DNA of 32,002 nucleotides from NCBI GenBank assembly GCA_035946955.1, contig DASYYE010000021.1, positions 1-32,002 of the forward strand. The letters run 5' to 3'. Position 1 is the first letter of the stretch. The number at the start of each line of letters is the position of its first letter. Position numbers and translations under genes: made by a program. This DNA comes from DASYYE01 sp035946955. Its GTDB lineage: Bacteria; Actinomycetota; Actinomycetes; Streptosporangiales; Streptosporangiaceae. The notes beneath the pieces were generated by a model. That model worked only from the letters and a program-made list of their open reading frames with translations. It had not been told where the DNA came from and made no database searches. Shown here piece by piece: positions 8,603 through 16,676 of the stretch.

Positions 8603-8641
8603 AGTCTAGCTGCGCATACATCGCTTACTTGGCCAAACTAG
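8603..8641 (-). promoter_or_regulatory. Candidate promoter and upstream box of propeller copy 2
   Basis: The - strand -10-like TAGACT (8603-8608) and the box CTAGTTTGGC (8632-8641) sit about 113 and 142 nt before ATG 8490, mirroring copy 1. A looser match to the same area (AAACTGGTAAATC on the + strand at 10304-10316, compare AAACTAGGTAATC at 8635-8647) occurs before the sugar transferase gene and may be a shared regulatory sequence. Confidence 0.5.
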
Positions 8642-8703
8642 GTAATCGTTGGGCTTCCCGTACGGGCGCTTTGCCCGCCGCGACGGGTGGGCTCCGCGTG
8701 GGG

Positions 8704-10248
8704 TCAGTAGGCGCCCGACCTGCCGAGCACGGCCTTGAGGGTCTTCCACATGATCTGGAGGTCAAGGGCGAACGACCAGTTCTCCACATAGCGCAGGTCC
8801 AGCCGGACCGACTCTTCCCACGGCAGGTCAGCGCGGTCGCTCACCTGCCACAGGCCGGTCAGGCCTGGCCGCACGGCGACGCGGCGCCACACATGGTTGC
8901 CGTTGGCGGCGGCTTCTTCGTAGGGGCGGGGGGCCCAGGGGCGCGGGCCGACCATCGACATCTCGCCGCGCAGCACATTGAAGAGCTGGGGGAGTTCGTC
9001 AACCGACCAGGCGCGGATCCAGACACCGGTCTTGGTGAGCCGCGGGTCCTTCTTCATCTTGAAGAGGACACCGTTGACCTCGTTCTGGTCGGCCAGGTCG
9101 GCCTTCATCTTGTCGGCGCCCATGACCATGGACCGGAACTTGTAGATCCTGTAGGGCTGCCCGTCCTTGCCGAGGCGGACCTGGCGGTAGAGGGATGTGC
9201 CGCCGTCCTCCATCCGGATCATGATTGCGACGGTGATCAGCAGCGGGGAGAGCACGAGGATGGCGGCAGCCGCGGCGAACTTGTCGAACACGCTCTTGAG
9301 CACCTGGCGCAGGCCGGACAGGTCCGGATGGTCCACGTAGAGCAGTGGCAGACCGCCCGCGGCCCGGATCGTCGTGCGCGGGCCGGCCACGTCCAGCAGT
9401 GCCGGGGCCAGGCACAGGTCGGTGTCGGTCTTCTCCAGGTCCCAGGCGAGCTGCCGCAGGCTGGTGCCGTTCAGCTCCGGGCAGGCCAGGACCGCGACGG
9501 TGTCTGCGTTCGCCTGGCCGACGGCAGCGACCACATCGGACAGGCCGCCTTTGACAGGGACGCCTTCGATCTCATCGGGGAAGAGGGTGTCGTGCCCCAC
9601 CACGCAGGCGGCTACCACGGACAGGCCGTGGTAGGGCTCACGGCGGAACTCGCTGATGAGGTGGCCGACGTCTTTCAGGTGGCCCACTGCGATGGCCCGG
9701 CGCATGCACGCGCCCCGCACCCGCATCCGCTGCAGGTGCTTGCGCAGCGCATAGCGGCTGGCCAGGTCGAAGCACACGACGAGGGGCATGGCGAGGAGCA
9801 TGTAGCCGCGGGAGATGTGGGCCTTGGCGGCATAGGACGCGATCGCGATCACGGCGGTCAGGCCGATCCCGGCATTGATCACGCGGCGGAACTCCTCCGG
9901 GCCGGCCCCGATGACCCGGTCCTCGTAGCCGCGGGCAAGTGCGACGGAGGCGATCCAGATGATCGGGAGGCTGAGGGTCAGCATGAAGTAGAACGTTGGG
10001 AGGTGCAGCCAGCGGTGGTAGCGGACGTAGAGTGCGATCAGGCCGGCGGCGAGGGCGGCGCACCCGTCCAGGGCAATGGCATTGCGCAGGTAACGGTCGA
10101 CCCACTCGCCAACGTCAGAGACCGCTCCTGGCCTGGTTCTGATGTCGAGGTCGCGAGGACTGACGGTCAAGTCGATCCCACCATCCCACCAAGGCCGCTC
10201 GACTCCCCTGGGGCGCGCGTGCCACCCAGGCCCCAGGATTGCAGCCAT
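8704..10248 (-). CDS. Polyprenyl-phosphate sugar-1-phosphate transferase (exopolysaccharide initiating)
   Basis: A 514-residue integral membrane protein of the bacterial sugar transferase family (WbaP/CpsE type), which starts polysaccharide assembly by moving a sugar-1-phosphate onto undecaprenyl phosphate. The N-terminal half has several hydrophobic helices (about residues 57-75, 85-105, 125-160), then a Rossmann-like middle domain. The catalytic part shows YRQVRLGKDGQPYRIYKFRS, then DELPQLFNVLRGEMSMVGPR and RPGLTGLWQVSDR, all family signatures. One difference is QVSDR where QVSGR is usual. The first codon is uncertain: ATG 10248 has no clear ribosome site. It is the likely first committed step for the glycan built by the genes at 0.4-5.2 kb. 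Confidence 0.92.
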   Translation of the reverse strand: MAAILGPGWHARPRGVERPWWDGGIDLTVSPRDLDIRTRPGAVSDVGEWVDRYLRNAIALDGCAALAAGLIALYVRYHRWLHLPTFYFMLTLSLPIIWIASVALARGYEDRVIGAGPEEFRRVINAGIGLTAVIAIASYAAKAHISRGYMLLAMPLVVCFDLASRYALRKHLQRMRVRGACMRRAIAVGHLKDVGHLISEFRREPYHGLSVVAACVVGHDTLFPDEIEGVPVKGGLSDVVAAVGQANADTVAVLACPELNGTSLRQLAWDLEKTDTDLCLAPALLDVAGPRTTIRAAGGLPLLYVDHPDLSGLRQVLKSVFDKFAAAAAILVLSPLLITVAIMIRMEDGGTSLYRQVRLGKDGQPYRIYKFRSMVMGADKMKADLADQNEVNGVLFKMKKDPRLTKTGVWIRAWSVDELPQLFNVLRGEMSMVGPRPWAPRPYEEAAANGNHVWRRVAVRPGLTGLWQVSDRADLPWEESVRLDLRYVENWSFALDLQIMWKTLKAVLGRSGAY

Positions 10249-10518
10249 GCGTTTATCTACGGATTAGTACGACCCTAACGGTCGGTTGCCCTGATATGAG
10301 GGAAAACTGGTAAATCTCGTCCCAGCCCCGTTGGGACGGGGGCGGACCGTGGACTCCCTCCGCGAACCCCCATGACCGGGCGGTATCCTGCGGGAGTCGG
10401 GCACGTTAACGGCTTGCGGGCACGGCCGGCCGGGGCGGGGCGGACGGGGATCTGCTGGCTGACCAGGGCTGGCCAGCGAACGGCATGGCTGGCCCCCGCG
10501 ACCAAGGAGCGTCGCTAC

Positions 10519-11637
10519 GTGAGTGTGAGCCGTCCGGCCGCCGTGGTTGTCCTCGCGGCAGGCGAAGGCACGCGGATGAAGTCCGCGACGCCGAAAGTCC
10601 TGCACATGATCTGCGGTCGGCCCCTTCTTGACCACGTGCTGACCGCGGCCCGCGAGGTGGGCCCCGCGGAACTCATCGTGGTGGTGGGTCACGGGCGGGA
10701 CCAGGTCACCAGCTACCTCAGCGAGCACGCGCCCGAAGTACGTGTGGTGGTCCAGGACCGTCAGGGGGGTACCGGGCACGCGGTCCGCTCCGTGATCGAG
10801 TCGGTGGGCCTGGGCCAGGGCACAGTGGTGGTGACCTACGGCGACACCCCCCTGCTGCGGGGCCAGACTCTCGTGTCACTGGTCGCTGCCCACGAGGGCG
10901 ACCAGGTGGCCGCCACGGCCCTGACCGCGGTGATGGCCGACCCCACCGGGCTCGGCAGGATCATCCGCGACGGTGACGGCAGGTTCGCCGAGGTCGTGGA
11001 GGAGGCCGACGCGACCCCCGAGCAGCGGGCCATCACCGAGGTCAACTCCGGTATCTACGCCTTCGAGGCCGCCCTGCTGGCCGACGCGGTCAAGCGGGTC
11101 GGGACCGCCAATGCCAAGGGTGAGGAATATCTCACTGACGTCCTTGGCATCCTCCGCGCCGATGGCTACCGGGTGGCCACCGTCGTGGTGCCCGATGTCA
11201 TGGAGTCGCAGGGAGTGAACGACCGGGTCCAGCTGGCGCGGGCACGCACTGCCATGAACACGCGGCTACTGGAAGGGTGGATGCGCGCCGGGGTCACGGT
11301 CACCGACCCGCAGTCCACCTCCATCGACGCGGGGGTGGTGCTCGCGCCCGACGTCGTCATCGCGCCAGCCACCCAGCTGGAAGGCACGACCGTGGTCGAG
11401 CCCGGGGCCAGCGTCGGCCCGGGCTGCCTGCTGAGGGACACTACGGTCGGCCGCGGGGCAACCGTCACTCACGCGGTGTGTGAGGAGGCCGTCATCGGGC
11501 CGCGCGCGGTCGTCGGCCCGTTCGTCCATCTGGCTCCAGGCACCCACGTACCACCAGGCACCGTGCTGCGCCCGGGCGGGCAACCCCACCCTGGCAGCCC
11601 CCCGGGCCTGGCGCACCCCCCCGACAGCGGGCCGTGA
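10519..11637 (+). CDS. glmU: GlmU-type UDP-GlcNAc pyrophosphorylase lacking the acetyltransferase active site
   Basis: GlmU normally acetylates GlcN-1-P and then couples it to UTP. The uridyltransferase half is complete: LAAGEGTRMKSATPKVLH (near residue 10), QGGTGHAV, VVTYGDTPLL, EVNSGIYAF and KGEEYLTDVLGI. GTG 10519 is chosen because of the AAGGAG 9 nt upstream and because the LAAGxGTRM motif must be near the N-terminus. The protein is only 372 residues, against about 450-495 for the family. The left-handed beta-helix starts (DAGVVLAPDVVIAPATQLEG) but stops after VGPFVHLAPGT, and a Pro/Gly-rich tail follows. The residues that form the acetyltransferase site (the later K, H, Y, N segment and NYDG block) are absent. 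The stop lies 19 nt before the prs start, and no other frame continues the helix. Confidence 0.88.
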   Translation: MSVSRPAAVVVLAAGEGTRMKSATPKVLHMICGRPLLDHVLTAAREVGPAELIVVVGHGRDQVTSYLSEHAPEVRVVVQDRQGGTGHAVRSVIESVGLGQGTVVVTYGDTPLLRGQTLVSLVAAHEGDQVAATALTAVMADPTGLGRIIRDGDGRFAEVVEEADATPEQRAITEVNSGIYAFEAALLADAVKRVGTANAKGEEYLTDVLGILRADGYRVATVVVPDVMESQGVNDRVQLARARTAMNTRLLEGWMRAGVTVTDPQSTSIDAGVVLAPDVVIAPATQLEGTTVVEPGASVGPGCLLRDTTVGRGATVTHAVCEEAVIGPRAVVGPFVHLAPGTHVPPGTVLRPGGQPHPGSPPGLAHPPDSGP

Positions 11638-11656
11638 GAAAGGAACCAGATCAGGC

Positions 11657-12634
11657 ATGACGGGCATCACCGCGAGCAGCCGGAAGACGCTCATGCTGCT
11701 GTCCGGCCGGGCTCACCCGGAACTGACGCAGGAAATCGCTGACCACCTCGGCATCGAACCGACCCCGGCCCGGGTCTCTGACTTCGCCAACGGCGAGATA
11801 TTCGTCCGCTTCCTCGAATCGGTCCGAGGGTGCGACGCGTTCGTGCTGCAGAGCCACACGGCACCGATCAACCAGTGGATCATGGAACAGCTGATCATGG
11901 TCGACGCGCTGAAGCGGGCGTCGGCCAAGCGGATCACCGTGGTTGCCCCGTTCTTTGGCTATGCCCGGCAGGACAAGAAGAGCGCTGGCCGCGAACCGAT
12001 CTCGGCCCGGCTGATGGCCGACCTGTTCCTGGCCGCGGGCGCGGACCGGATCATGGCCGTGGACCTGCACACCTCCCAGATCCAGGGCTTCTTCGACGGG
12101 CCCGTGGACCACCTGTTCGCGCTCCCGATCCTGGCCTCCTACCTGGAGGCGAAACTGGACCTCTCCCAGGTCACCGTGGTCGCGCCGGACGCAGGACGGG
12201 TCAGGGTCTGCGAGCGGTGGACCGACCGGCTGGGCAGCCCGCTGGCCATCATCCACAAGCGGCGTGACCCGGACGTCGCGCACCAGGTCGTGGTCAACGA
12301 GGTCGTAGGCCAGGTGAAGGGCCGGACCTGTGTCGTGGTGGACGACATGATCGACACTGGCGGGACCATCCGCAAGACATCCGAGGCCCTGTTCGAGCAG
12401 GGCGCCGCCCAGGTGATCGTCACCGCCACCCACGGCGTGCTGTCGGGCACCGCCGTCGACGCCCTGAAGAACTCCCAGATCAGCGAGATCGTCGTGACCA
12501 ACACGCTGCCGATCCCCGCCGAGAAGCGCATCGACAAGCTGACCGTGCTCTCGATCGCCCCGCTGATCGCCCGTGCCATCCAGGAGGTCTTCAGCGACGG
12601 CTCGGTGACCAGCCTGTTCGAGGGCCAGACTTGA
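11657..12634 (+). CDS. prs: Ribose-phosphate pyrophosphokinase
   Basis: A 325-residue PRPP synthetase that converts ribose-5-phosphate and ATP to PRPP, the precursor for nucleotides, histidine and tryptophan. Visible signatures are FANGEIFVRF, the ATP-loop region FFGYARQDKKSAGREPIS, the metal/PRPP site VDLHTSQIQGFFD, VVAPDAGRVRV, and the PRPP-binding loop VVDDMIDTGGTI (about residues 229-240). Length is normal. ATG 11657 follows an AAGGA about 13 nt upstream. It lies 19 nt after glmU, the usual actinobacterial order, and is probably cotranscribed. Confidence 0.96.
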   Translation: MTGITASSRKTLMLLSGRAHPELTQEIADHLGIEPTPARVSDFANGEIFVRFLESVRGCDAFVLQSHTAPINQWIMEQLIMVDALKRASAKRITVVAPFFGYARQDKKSAGREPISARLMADLFLAAGADRIMAVDLHTSQIQGFFDGPVDHLFALPILASYLEAKLDLSQVTVVAPDAGRVRVCERWTDRLGSPLAIIHKRRDPDVAHQVVVNEVVGQVKGRTCVVVDDMIDTGGTIRKTSEALFEQGAAQVIVTATHGVLSGTAVDALKNSQISEIVVTNTLPIPAEKRIDKLTVLSIAPLIARAIQEVFSDGSVTSLFEGQT

Positions 12635-12999
12635 CCGTGACCCACCAGTGGTTCCAGCCTTATGGTGGGGCCATGGCCGGTTGGTGTTCGAAGCTCTTAC
12701 ACCCTGGTGGCCGAAGGTTGCGCGGTGACCGCCACCTCCGCCCCGGCAAGCGCAGAGGCAGCGGCCACCAGCTCCCACGAAGCCCCATCACTGCAGCATC
12801 GGGGCGGGTGAGTGTCCCCTCACCGGGCACATTCACTGAGCCTCGGCTCGGAGTCACTGCGGACCACGCCCCCGCGATGGGGTCCGCCGATGTTCCGGCC
12901 TCCACTCCCCGGTTCCTTGGTGAGGAACTTGTCCCTGGAGTTTCTGGCTTCGTGGCTGAATGTGAGTTTGGTCGCCCCCCGTTGAGCCACGATTAAGCC
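12635..12999. other. 365-nt intergenic region between prs and the AfsR-like gene
   Basis: No convincing gene. One + strand frame is open through it, but it has no family pattern and no ribosome site. A weak CCCACC/GGTGGG stem (12641-12646 with 12664-12669) could end the prs transcript. GGTGAG/CTCACC near 12808-12823 is another short dyad. No Shine-Dalgarno sequence is seen before the GTG at 13000, so the regulator may be translated from a leaderless or weakly initiated message. Confidence 0.4.
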
Positions 13000-15900
13000 G
13001 TGATTGAGCAGTCGGGTCAGCTGCTCTTCCGCATCCTGGGGCCGCTGGAGGCCTGGGACGGGCGGGAGTGGGTGCAGATCCGTCCCCCCAAGTGGCGCGC
13101 GCTGCTGGCGGCGCTGCTGCTGCATGCCGGCCAGCAGGTGCCGACCGACCGGCTCATCTCGGAGATCTGGGATGAGTCCCCGCCAGCGACCGCGAACAAC
13201 CTCATCAGCGTCTACGTGCACCACCTGCGGCGGCTCATCGGAGATGAGGACGGCGCGGTGCTGGTCACCAGGTCACCCGGGTACCAGGTCGTCCTGCGGT
13301 CAGGAGAACTGGACGCGGACCGGTTCACCCGGCTGGTGACCCAGGGCCGCGAGGTGCTGGGTGCCCGCGACCCGGCCGCGGCCGCGGCCCTGCTCACCCA
13401 GGCACTGGATCTGTGGCGTGGCCGGGCACTGGCGGACGTGTCGGCCACCCCGCTGGTCAGCGCCGAAGCAGACCGGCTGGAAGAGTCGCGCGTCGCCGCC
13501 GTTGCCCTGCGCGTCGAGGCCGACCTGGCCTGCGGCCGTCATGCCCAGGTGATCCCCGAACTGCGCCGGATGCTCGCCGACGACCCGCTACGCGAAGAGC
13601 TGTGGGAACTGCTGATGCGTGCCCTGGCCCGCGCCGGGCGCCAGGCCGCCGCGCTGGAGGCCTATGACCAGGCCCGCCATGTCATCGCCGAGGAGCTGGG
13701 CGTCGACCCCGGCGCGCCACTCCAGCAGCTCTACCAGCAGATACTGAACTCCGACCCGGCCATCACAGCCCCACCGCCAACAGAGACCCCTGCCGAGGCC
13801 CCGGTGGGAGTGCCCGTGTCACTGGCTGAGCGTGTGCCGCCGCCAGCACAACTGCCAGCGGACATCACCGACTTCACCGGGCGGGCCGGCCATGTGGAGA
13901 CCTTGTGCAGACTGCTGGCGCCTGCACCGGAACAGAGCGGTCCCGGCGAGGGCGCCAGCCCGGGGGCGGTCCGGGTGGTGCTCGTCGTGGGGTCGGGCGG
14001 CCTGGGCAAGACCACCCTCGCGGTGCACGCGGCGCACCTGGTGGCGGCGGAGTTCCCCGACGGCCAGCTGTTCGCGCACCTCGCAGGCGCCACCCACCCG
14101 GTGGGGCCAGGTGAGGTGCTCGCCAGGTTCCTGCGTGACCTGGGCGTGGAGCCAACCCGGATCCCGGTCGGTGAGGAGGAACGGGCAGCGGCGTTCCGGA
14201 CCAGGCTCGCTGGCAAGCGGGTGCTGATCGTGCTCGACGACGCCCGTGACGCTGCCCAGGTGGCCCCGCTGCTGCCGGGCAGTGCCTCGTGCGCGGTGCT
14301 GGTCACCGGCCGGGGGCACCTCCCGGACATCGCCAGCGTGCGGACCCTGGACCTGGACGTGCTGCCGCCCACCGAGGCCGCCGCCCTGTTCGCGCGCATC
14401 GCCGGGGCCGACCGGGTGGCGGCCGAACCGCAGGCAGCCACCCAGGTGCTGACCCGCTGCGCCGGGCTCCCACTGGCACTGCGCATCGCCGGGGCCCGGC
14501 TGGCCACCCGGGCCGGGTGGAGTGTGGCCACACTGGCCGCCCGGCTCGCCGACGAACGTCGCAGGCTGGATGAACTGCGGGCCGGGAACCTGGCGGTGCG
14601 GGCGTGTTTCGAGGTCAGCTACGCCAGCCTCCCGTCAGCGCCCGCCGGCGGGGAAGACCCGGCCCGGGTGTTCCGCCTGCTGGGAGTCTGGTCTGGCCCA
14701 CCGCTCAGCCTGGCCGCTGCCGCCGCCCTGCTCGGCCGCCCGCAGGAGAGCGTGGCCGATGCACTGGAAGTGCTCGTTGACGCGCACCTGCTGGAGTCCC
14801 CGGAGCCGGACCGGTACCGGTTCCACGACCTGCTGCGGGTCTTCGCTTCGGACCGGGCGCGGACCCAGGAAACCCCGGACGCCTGCCAGCAGGCCGCCGC
14901 GCGGCTGCTCAACTGGTACCTGCACACGACCGAGTCGGCGGCCCGCATCATCTCACCCCAGCACATGCGGGTCCCGGTGGGCGAAGCCGCCGCTGGCGTG
15001 GTCCCCCTGACACACACCTCGCTGGCACAGGCGATCGACTGGTGCGAGACCGAGCGGCCAGCCATCGTGGCCGCGACACGGCTGGCGGTGACGTCAGGTG
15101 TGCTGGAGACCGCGTGGAAGCTCCCGGCCGCGGCCATGAGCTTCTACTACCGGCGCAGTCACTGGGCCGACTGGGTCACCACCCACGAGATGGGCCTGGA
15201 GGCCTCCCGCGCACTCGGCGACCGCTGTGCCGAAGTCTGGATGCTCAACAACCTCGGCATGGCCTATGGCGAGCGCCGCCAAGAGCGGACCGTCCGCTGT
15301 TTCGAGCAGGCGCTGGCCATCAGCCGCGAGACCGGAGACGCACGCGGGGAGAGCCGGTCAGCGAACAACCTCGCCAACGCCTACCTCGAGTTCCGCCAGT
15401 ACGAGCAGGCGCTGGAAGCGGCCCAGCAGTCACTCGACATCCAGCGGCGCGGCGGATTCACCTACGTGGAGGGGGTGGCGCTCGGCATCCTGGGTGAGAC
15501 GTGCTGCCTGCTCGGGCGTTTCGCTGAGGCGGTGGAGCACTCACGCGAGGCACTCGTCATCTTCCGGAGCCTCGGCTCCCGGGACGCGGAAGCTGACTCC
15601 CTCGGCGACCTGGGCCAGGCCCTGCTCGGGCTGGGTCAGGTTGAAGAAGCCATAGAGACGCTGCGCGAGTCCCTGGACATCCGGCGGGAGATCGAGGACA
15701 GGCATGGGCAGGCGGCCACGCTGTGCCGGCTTGCCCAAGCGCAGGAGCGCGCCGGTGACTGTGCGCAAGCACGCCAGATGCTCATTGAGGCATTGCAGGT
15801 GTTCGAGGAACTCGGGGATGACGTCCAAGCGGCTGAGGTCCGCTTCCGCCTTGCCGAGATGGACAGCGAAGTGGGCTCACCCAGCCTGAATAACCATTAA
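13000..15900 (+). CDS. AfsR-like SARP regulator (DNA-binding, BTAD, NB-ARC, TPR)
   Basis: A 966-residue multidomain transcriptional activator. Residues about 8-95 form the OmpR-type winged helix of SARPs (LFRILGPLEAWDGREW, then LLLHAGQQVPTDRLISEIWD and VHHLRRLIG). Residues about 100-250 are the bacterial transcriptional activation domain (DADRFTRLV, ALDLWRG, ELWELLMRALARAGRQAAAL, EELGVDPG). An NB-ARC ATPase follows with Walker A GSGGLGKTT (near residue 330), Walker B VLIVLDD (near 408) and the GLPLALRIAG motif. From about residue 690 TPR-like helices run to the C-terminus (LNNLGMAYGE, SANNLANAYLEF, LGDLGQALLGLG). This is the AfsR plan, known in Streptomyces to control secondary metabolism. 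A small gene begins 89 nt downstream, the position occupied by afsS next to afsR. No biosynthetic cluster is adjacent. Confidence 0.93.
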   Translation: MIEQSGQLLFRILGPLEAWDGREWVQIRPPKWRALLAALLLHAGQQVPTDRLISEIWDESPPATANNLISVYVHHLRRLIGDEDGAVLVTRSPGYQVVLRSGELDADRFTRLVTQGREVLGARDPAAAAALLTQALDLWRGRALADVSATPLVSAEADRLEESRVAAVALRVEADLACGRHAQVIPELRRMLADDPLREELWELLMRALARAGRQAAALEAYDQARHVIAEELGVDPGAPLQQLYQQILNSDPAITAPPPTETPAEAPVGVPVSLAERVPPPAQLPADITDFTGRAGHVETLCRLLAPAPEQSGPGEGASPGAVRVVLVVGSGGLGKTTLAVHAAHLVAAEFPDGQLFAHLAGATHPVGPGEVLARFLRDLGVEPTRIPVGEEERAAAFRTRLAGKRVLIVLDDARDAAQVAPLLPGSASCAVLVTGRGHLPDIASVRTLDLDVLPPTEAAALFARIAGADRVAAEPQAATQVLTRCAGLPLALRIAGARLATRAGWSVATLAARLADERRRLDELRAGNLAVRACFEVSYASLPSAPAGGEDPARVFRLLGVWSGPPLSLAAAAALLGRPQESVADALEVLVDAHLLESPEPDRYRFHDLLRVFASDRARTQETPDACQQAAARLLNWYLHTTESAARIISPQHMRVPVGEAAAGVVPLTHTSLAQAIDWCETERPAIVAATRLAVTSGVLETAWKLPAAAMSFYYRRSHWADWVTTHEMGLEASRALGDRCAEVWMLNNLGMAYGERRQERTVRCFEQALAISRETGDARGESRSANNLANAYLEFRQYEQALEAAQQSLDIQRRGGFTYVEGVALGILGETCCLLGRFAEAVEHSREALVIFRSLGSRDAEADSLGDLGQALLGLGQVEEAIETLRESLDIRREIEDRHGQAATLCRLAQAQERAGDCAQARQMLIEALQVFEELGDDVQAAEVRFRLAEMDSEVGSPSLNNH

Positions 15901-15911
15901 GTACCGATCTT

Positions 15912-15960
15912 CAGAATTCGCTAGGATTCTGGCTGTCCGCAGCACCATTTCCGATATGAC
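15912..15960 (+). promoter_or_regulatory. Candidate operator and promoter of the small gene at 15990
   Basis: A 6-bp inverted repeat CAGAAT / ATTCTG (15912-15917 and 15926-15931, 8-nt spacer) lies in the 89-nt gap after the regulator gene. A -10-like TATGAC (15955-15960) follows about 30 nt before the start codon. In Streptomyces, AfsR binds just upstream of afsS, so a regulator site here would be expected by analogy. Whether this dyad is that site is inference. Confidence 0.35.
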
Positions 15961-15989
15961 TTCTGGGGATATCGGGGGAAGGGACAACC

Positions 15990-16169
15990 ATGGGGACAGA
16001 AGAGACGGCTGTGAGACCACCAGAGCCGGAGGAAGCAGAGGTCCAGCCTGACGCCAAGGCCGAATCGGCAGAGCCGGCGACCGATGGCATGTGGACGGGG
16101 CCCAAGCCGACAGGTCCGAAGCCCGACGGCCCGGCGGGCCCGTCGCCCGACGGCATGTGGACTGGCTGA
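15990..16169 (+). CDS. Small acidic, Pro-rich protein with two DGMWTG repeats
   Basis: A 59-codon gene with a strong ribosome site (GGGGGAAGGGA ending about 6 nt before the ATG). The first 30 residues are Glu/Pro/Ala-rich and acidic. The second half is built on a repeat: DGMWTG at 32-37, then GPKP twice (37-40, 42-45), a DGP, and DGMWTG again as the last six residues. The two tryptophans are the only aromatic residues. It lies directly downstream of the AfsR-like gene and is followed by two strong hairpins. Size, repeats and position recall AfsS, the small effector encoded after afsR, but I cannot match the repeat itself to AfsS. A repeat-core peptide precursor is an alternative, though no modifying enzyme is next to it. 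Confidence 0.7.
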   Translation: MGTEETAVRPPEPEEAEVQPDAKAESAEPATDGMWTGPKPTGPKPDGPAGPSPDGMWTG

Positions 16170-16195
16170 CAGCCCCAGGGAATCCGTGGCGTCTT

Positions 16196-16237
16196 CTCTG
16201 GCGACGGCTTGCCCTGTCAGGCACTACGTCGCCAGAG
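16196..16237 (+). terminator. Hairpin after the small repeat-protein gene
   Basis: Perfect 10-bp stem CTCTGGCGAC / GTCGCCAGAG (16196-16205 with 16228-16237) with a 22-nt loop, starting 26 nt after the stop codon. Probable transcription terminator. Confidence 0.6.
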
Positions 16238-16269
16238 GGGCACCAGTAGTCCGTCTAGCTGTGCTGGTT

Positions 16270-16325
16270 GCGCGGCGGCACGGCGGGCCTGGCGATGGTG
16301 GGTGTGCCGCGCCGTGCCGCCGCGC
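16270..16325. terminator. Long GC hairpin between convergent genes
   Basis: Perfect 16-bp inverted repeat (16270-16285 with 16310-16325; arm GCGCGGCGGCACGGCG) with a 24-nt loop. It lies between the + strand small gene and the 3' end of the - strand gene at 16399, so a bidirectional terminator is the simplest reading. Confidence 0.6.
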
Positions 16326-16398
16326 GGTCTATGGGGTGCTGGTGCGCCAGCTGATCCGTTTCAATGCGGCATGCGGCCAGCCTGGGGTGGTAGGGGCG

Positions 16399-16662
16399 TC
16401 ACTCATCGGCGGCGACATCCCGCGGGACCGGATTGGCTGAGTAGTCGTCTCTGATCAACTGGTGGACCTCCGCGGCCGTCCCGGCCGACACCTCTGCCCC
16501 GGTGTCGCGCCGCGTCGCACGGAACGCACCCTCGGCCCAGGTGATCTTGTACGCCTCACCCCAGTGCCAGCGGAGGTTCTCGATCTGCTGCCCGCGCACG
16601 CGGGCCTGGTGTTCCTGCAGTGGCCCGCCCGTGTGGGGTTCCTGCTCCTCCAGTCGGTCCAT
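16399..16662 (-). CDS. Small conserved actinobacterial protein of unknown function
   Basis: An 87-residue soluble protein. Its core, RGQQIENLRWHWGEAYKITW followed by FRATRRDTGA and a helix ending LIRDDYSANPVPRD, is a pattern I associate with short hypothetical proteins common in actinobacteria next to small GntR regulators. I chose ATG 16662, which has AGGA at a normal distance; the in-frame ATG at 16671 has the AGG too close. It is divergent from the GntR gene at 16746 and shares its upstream region. No catalytic motif is visible. Confidence 0.65.
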   Translation of the reverse strand: MDRLEEQEPHTGGPLQEHQARVRGQQIENLRWHWGEAYKITWAEGAFRATRRDTGAEVSAGTAAEVHQLIRDDYSANPVPRDVAADE

Positions 16663-16676
16663 GTGGCTCATCCTAC

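Noticed and set aside
8485..10278. 597-codon + strand open frame opposite the sugar transferase
   Set aside because: It is the complement of a gene with clear family motifs. The translation has no recognisable fold and starts within the promoter of another gene.
11480..11660. Frameshift hiding the rest of GlmU
   Set aside because: Other frames over 11480-11657 give Arg/Ser/Pro-rich strings with no hexapeptide repeats, and there are only about 20 nt before prs. A deletion fits better than a frameshift.
11651..12778. Long - strand frame opposite prs
   Set aside because: Antisense to a gene with all PRPP synthetase motifs; low-complexity His/Gln/Arg-rich translation.
12631..12996. 121-codon + strand frame between prs and the AfsR-like gene
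   Set aside because: No ribosome site, overlaps the prs stop, and no family pattern; treated as intergenic.
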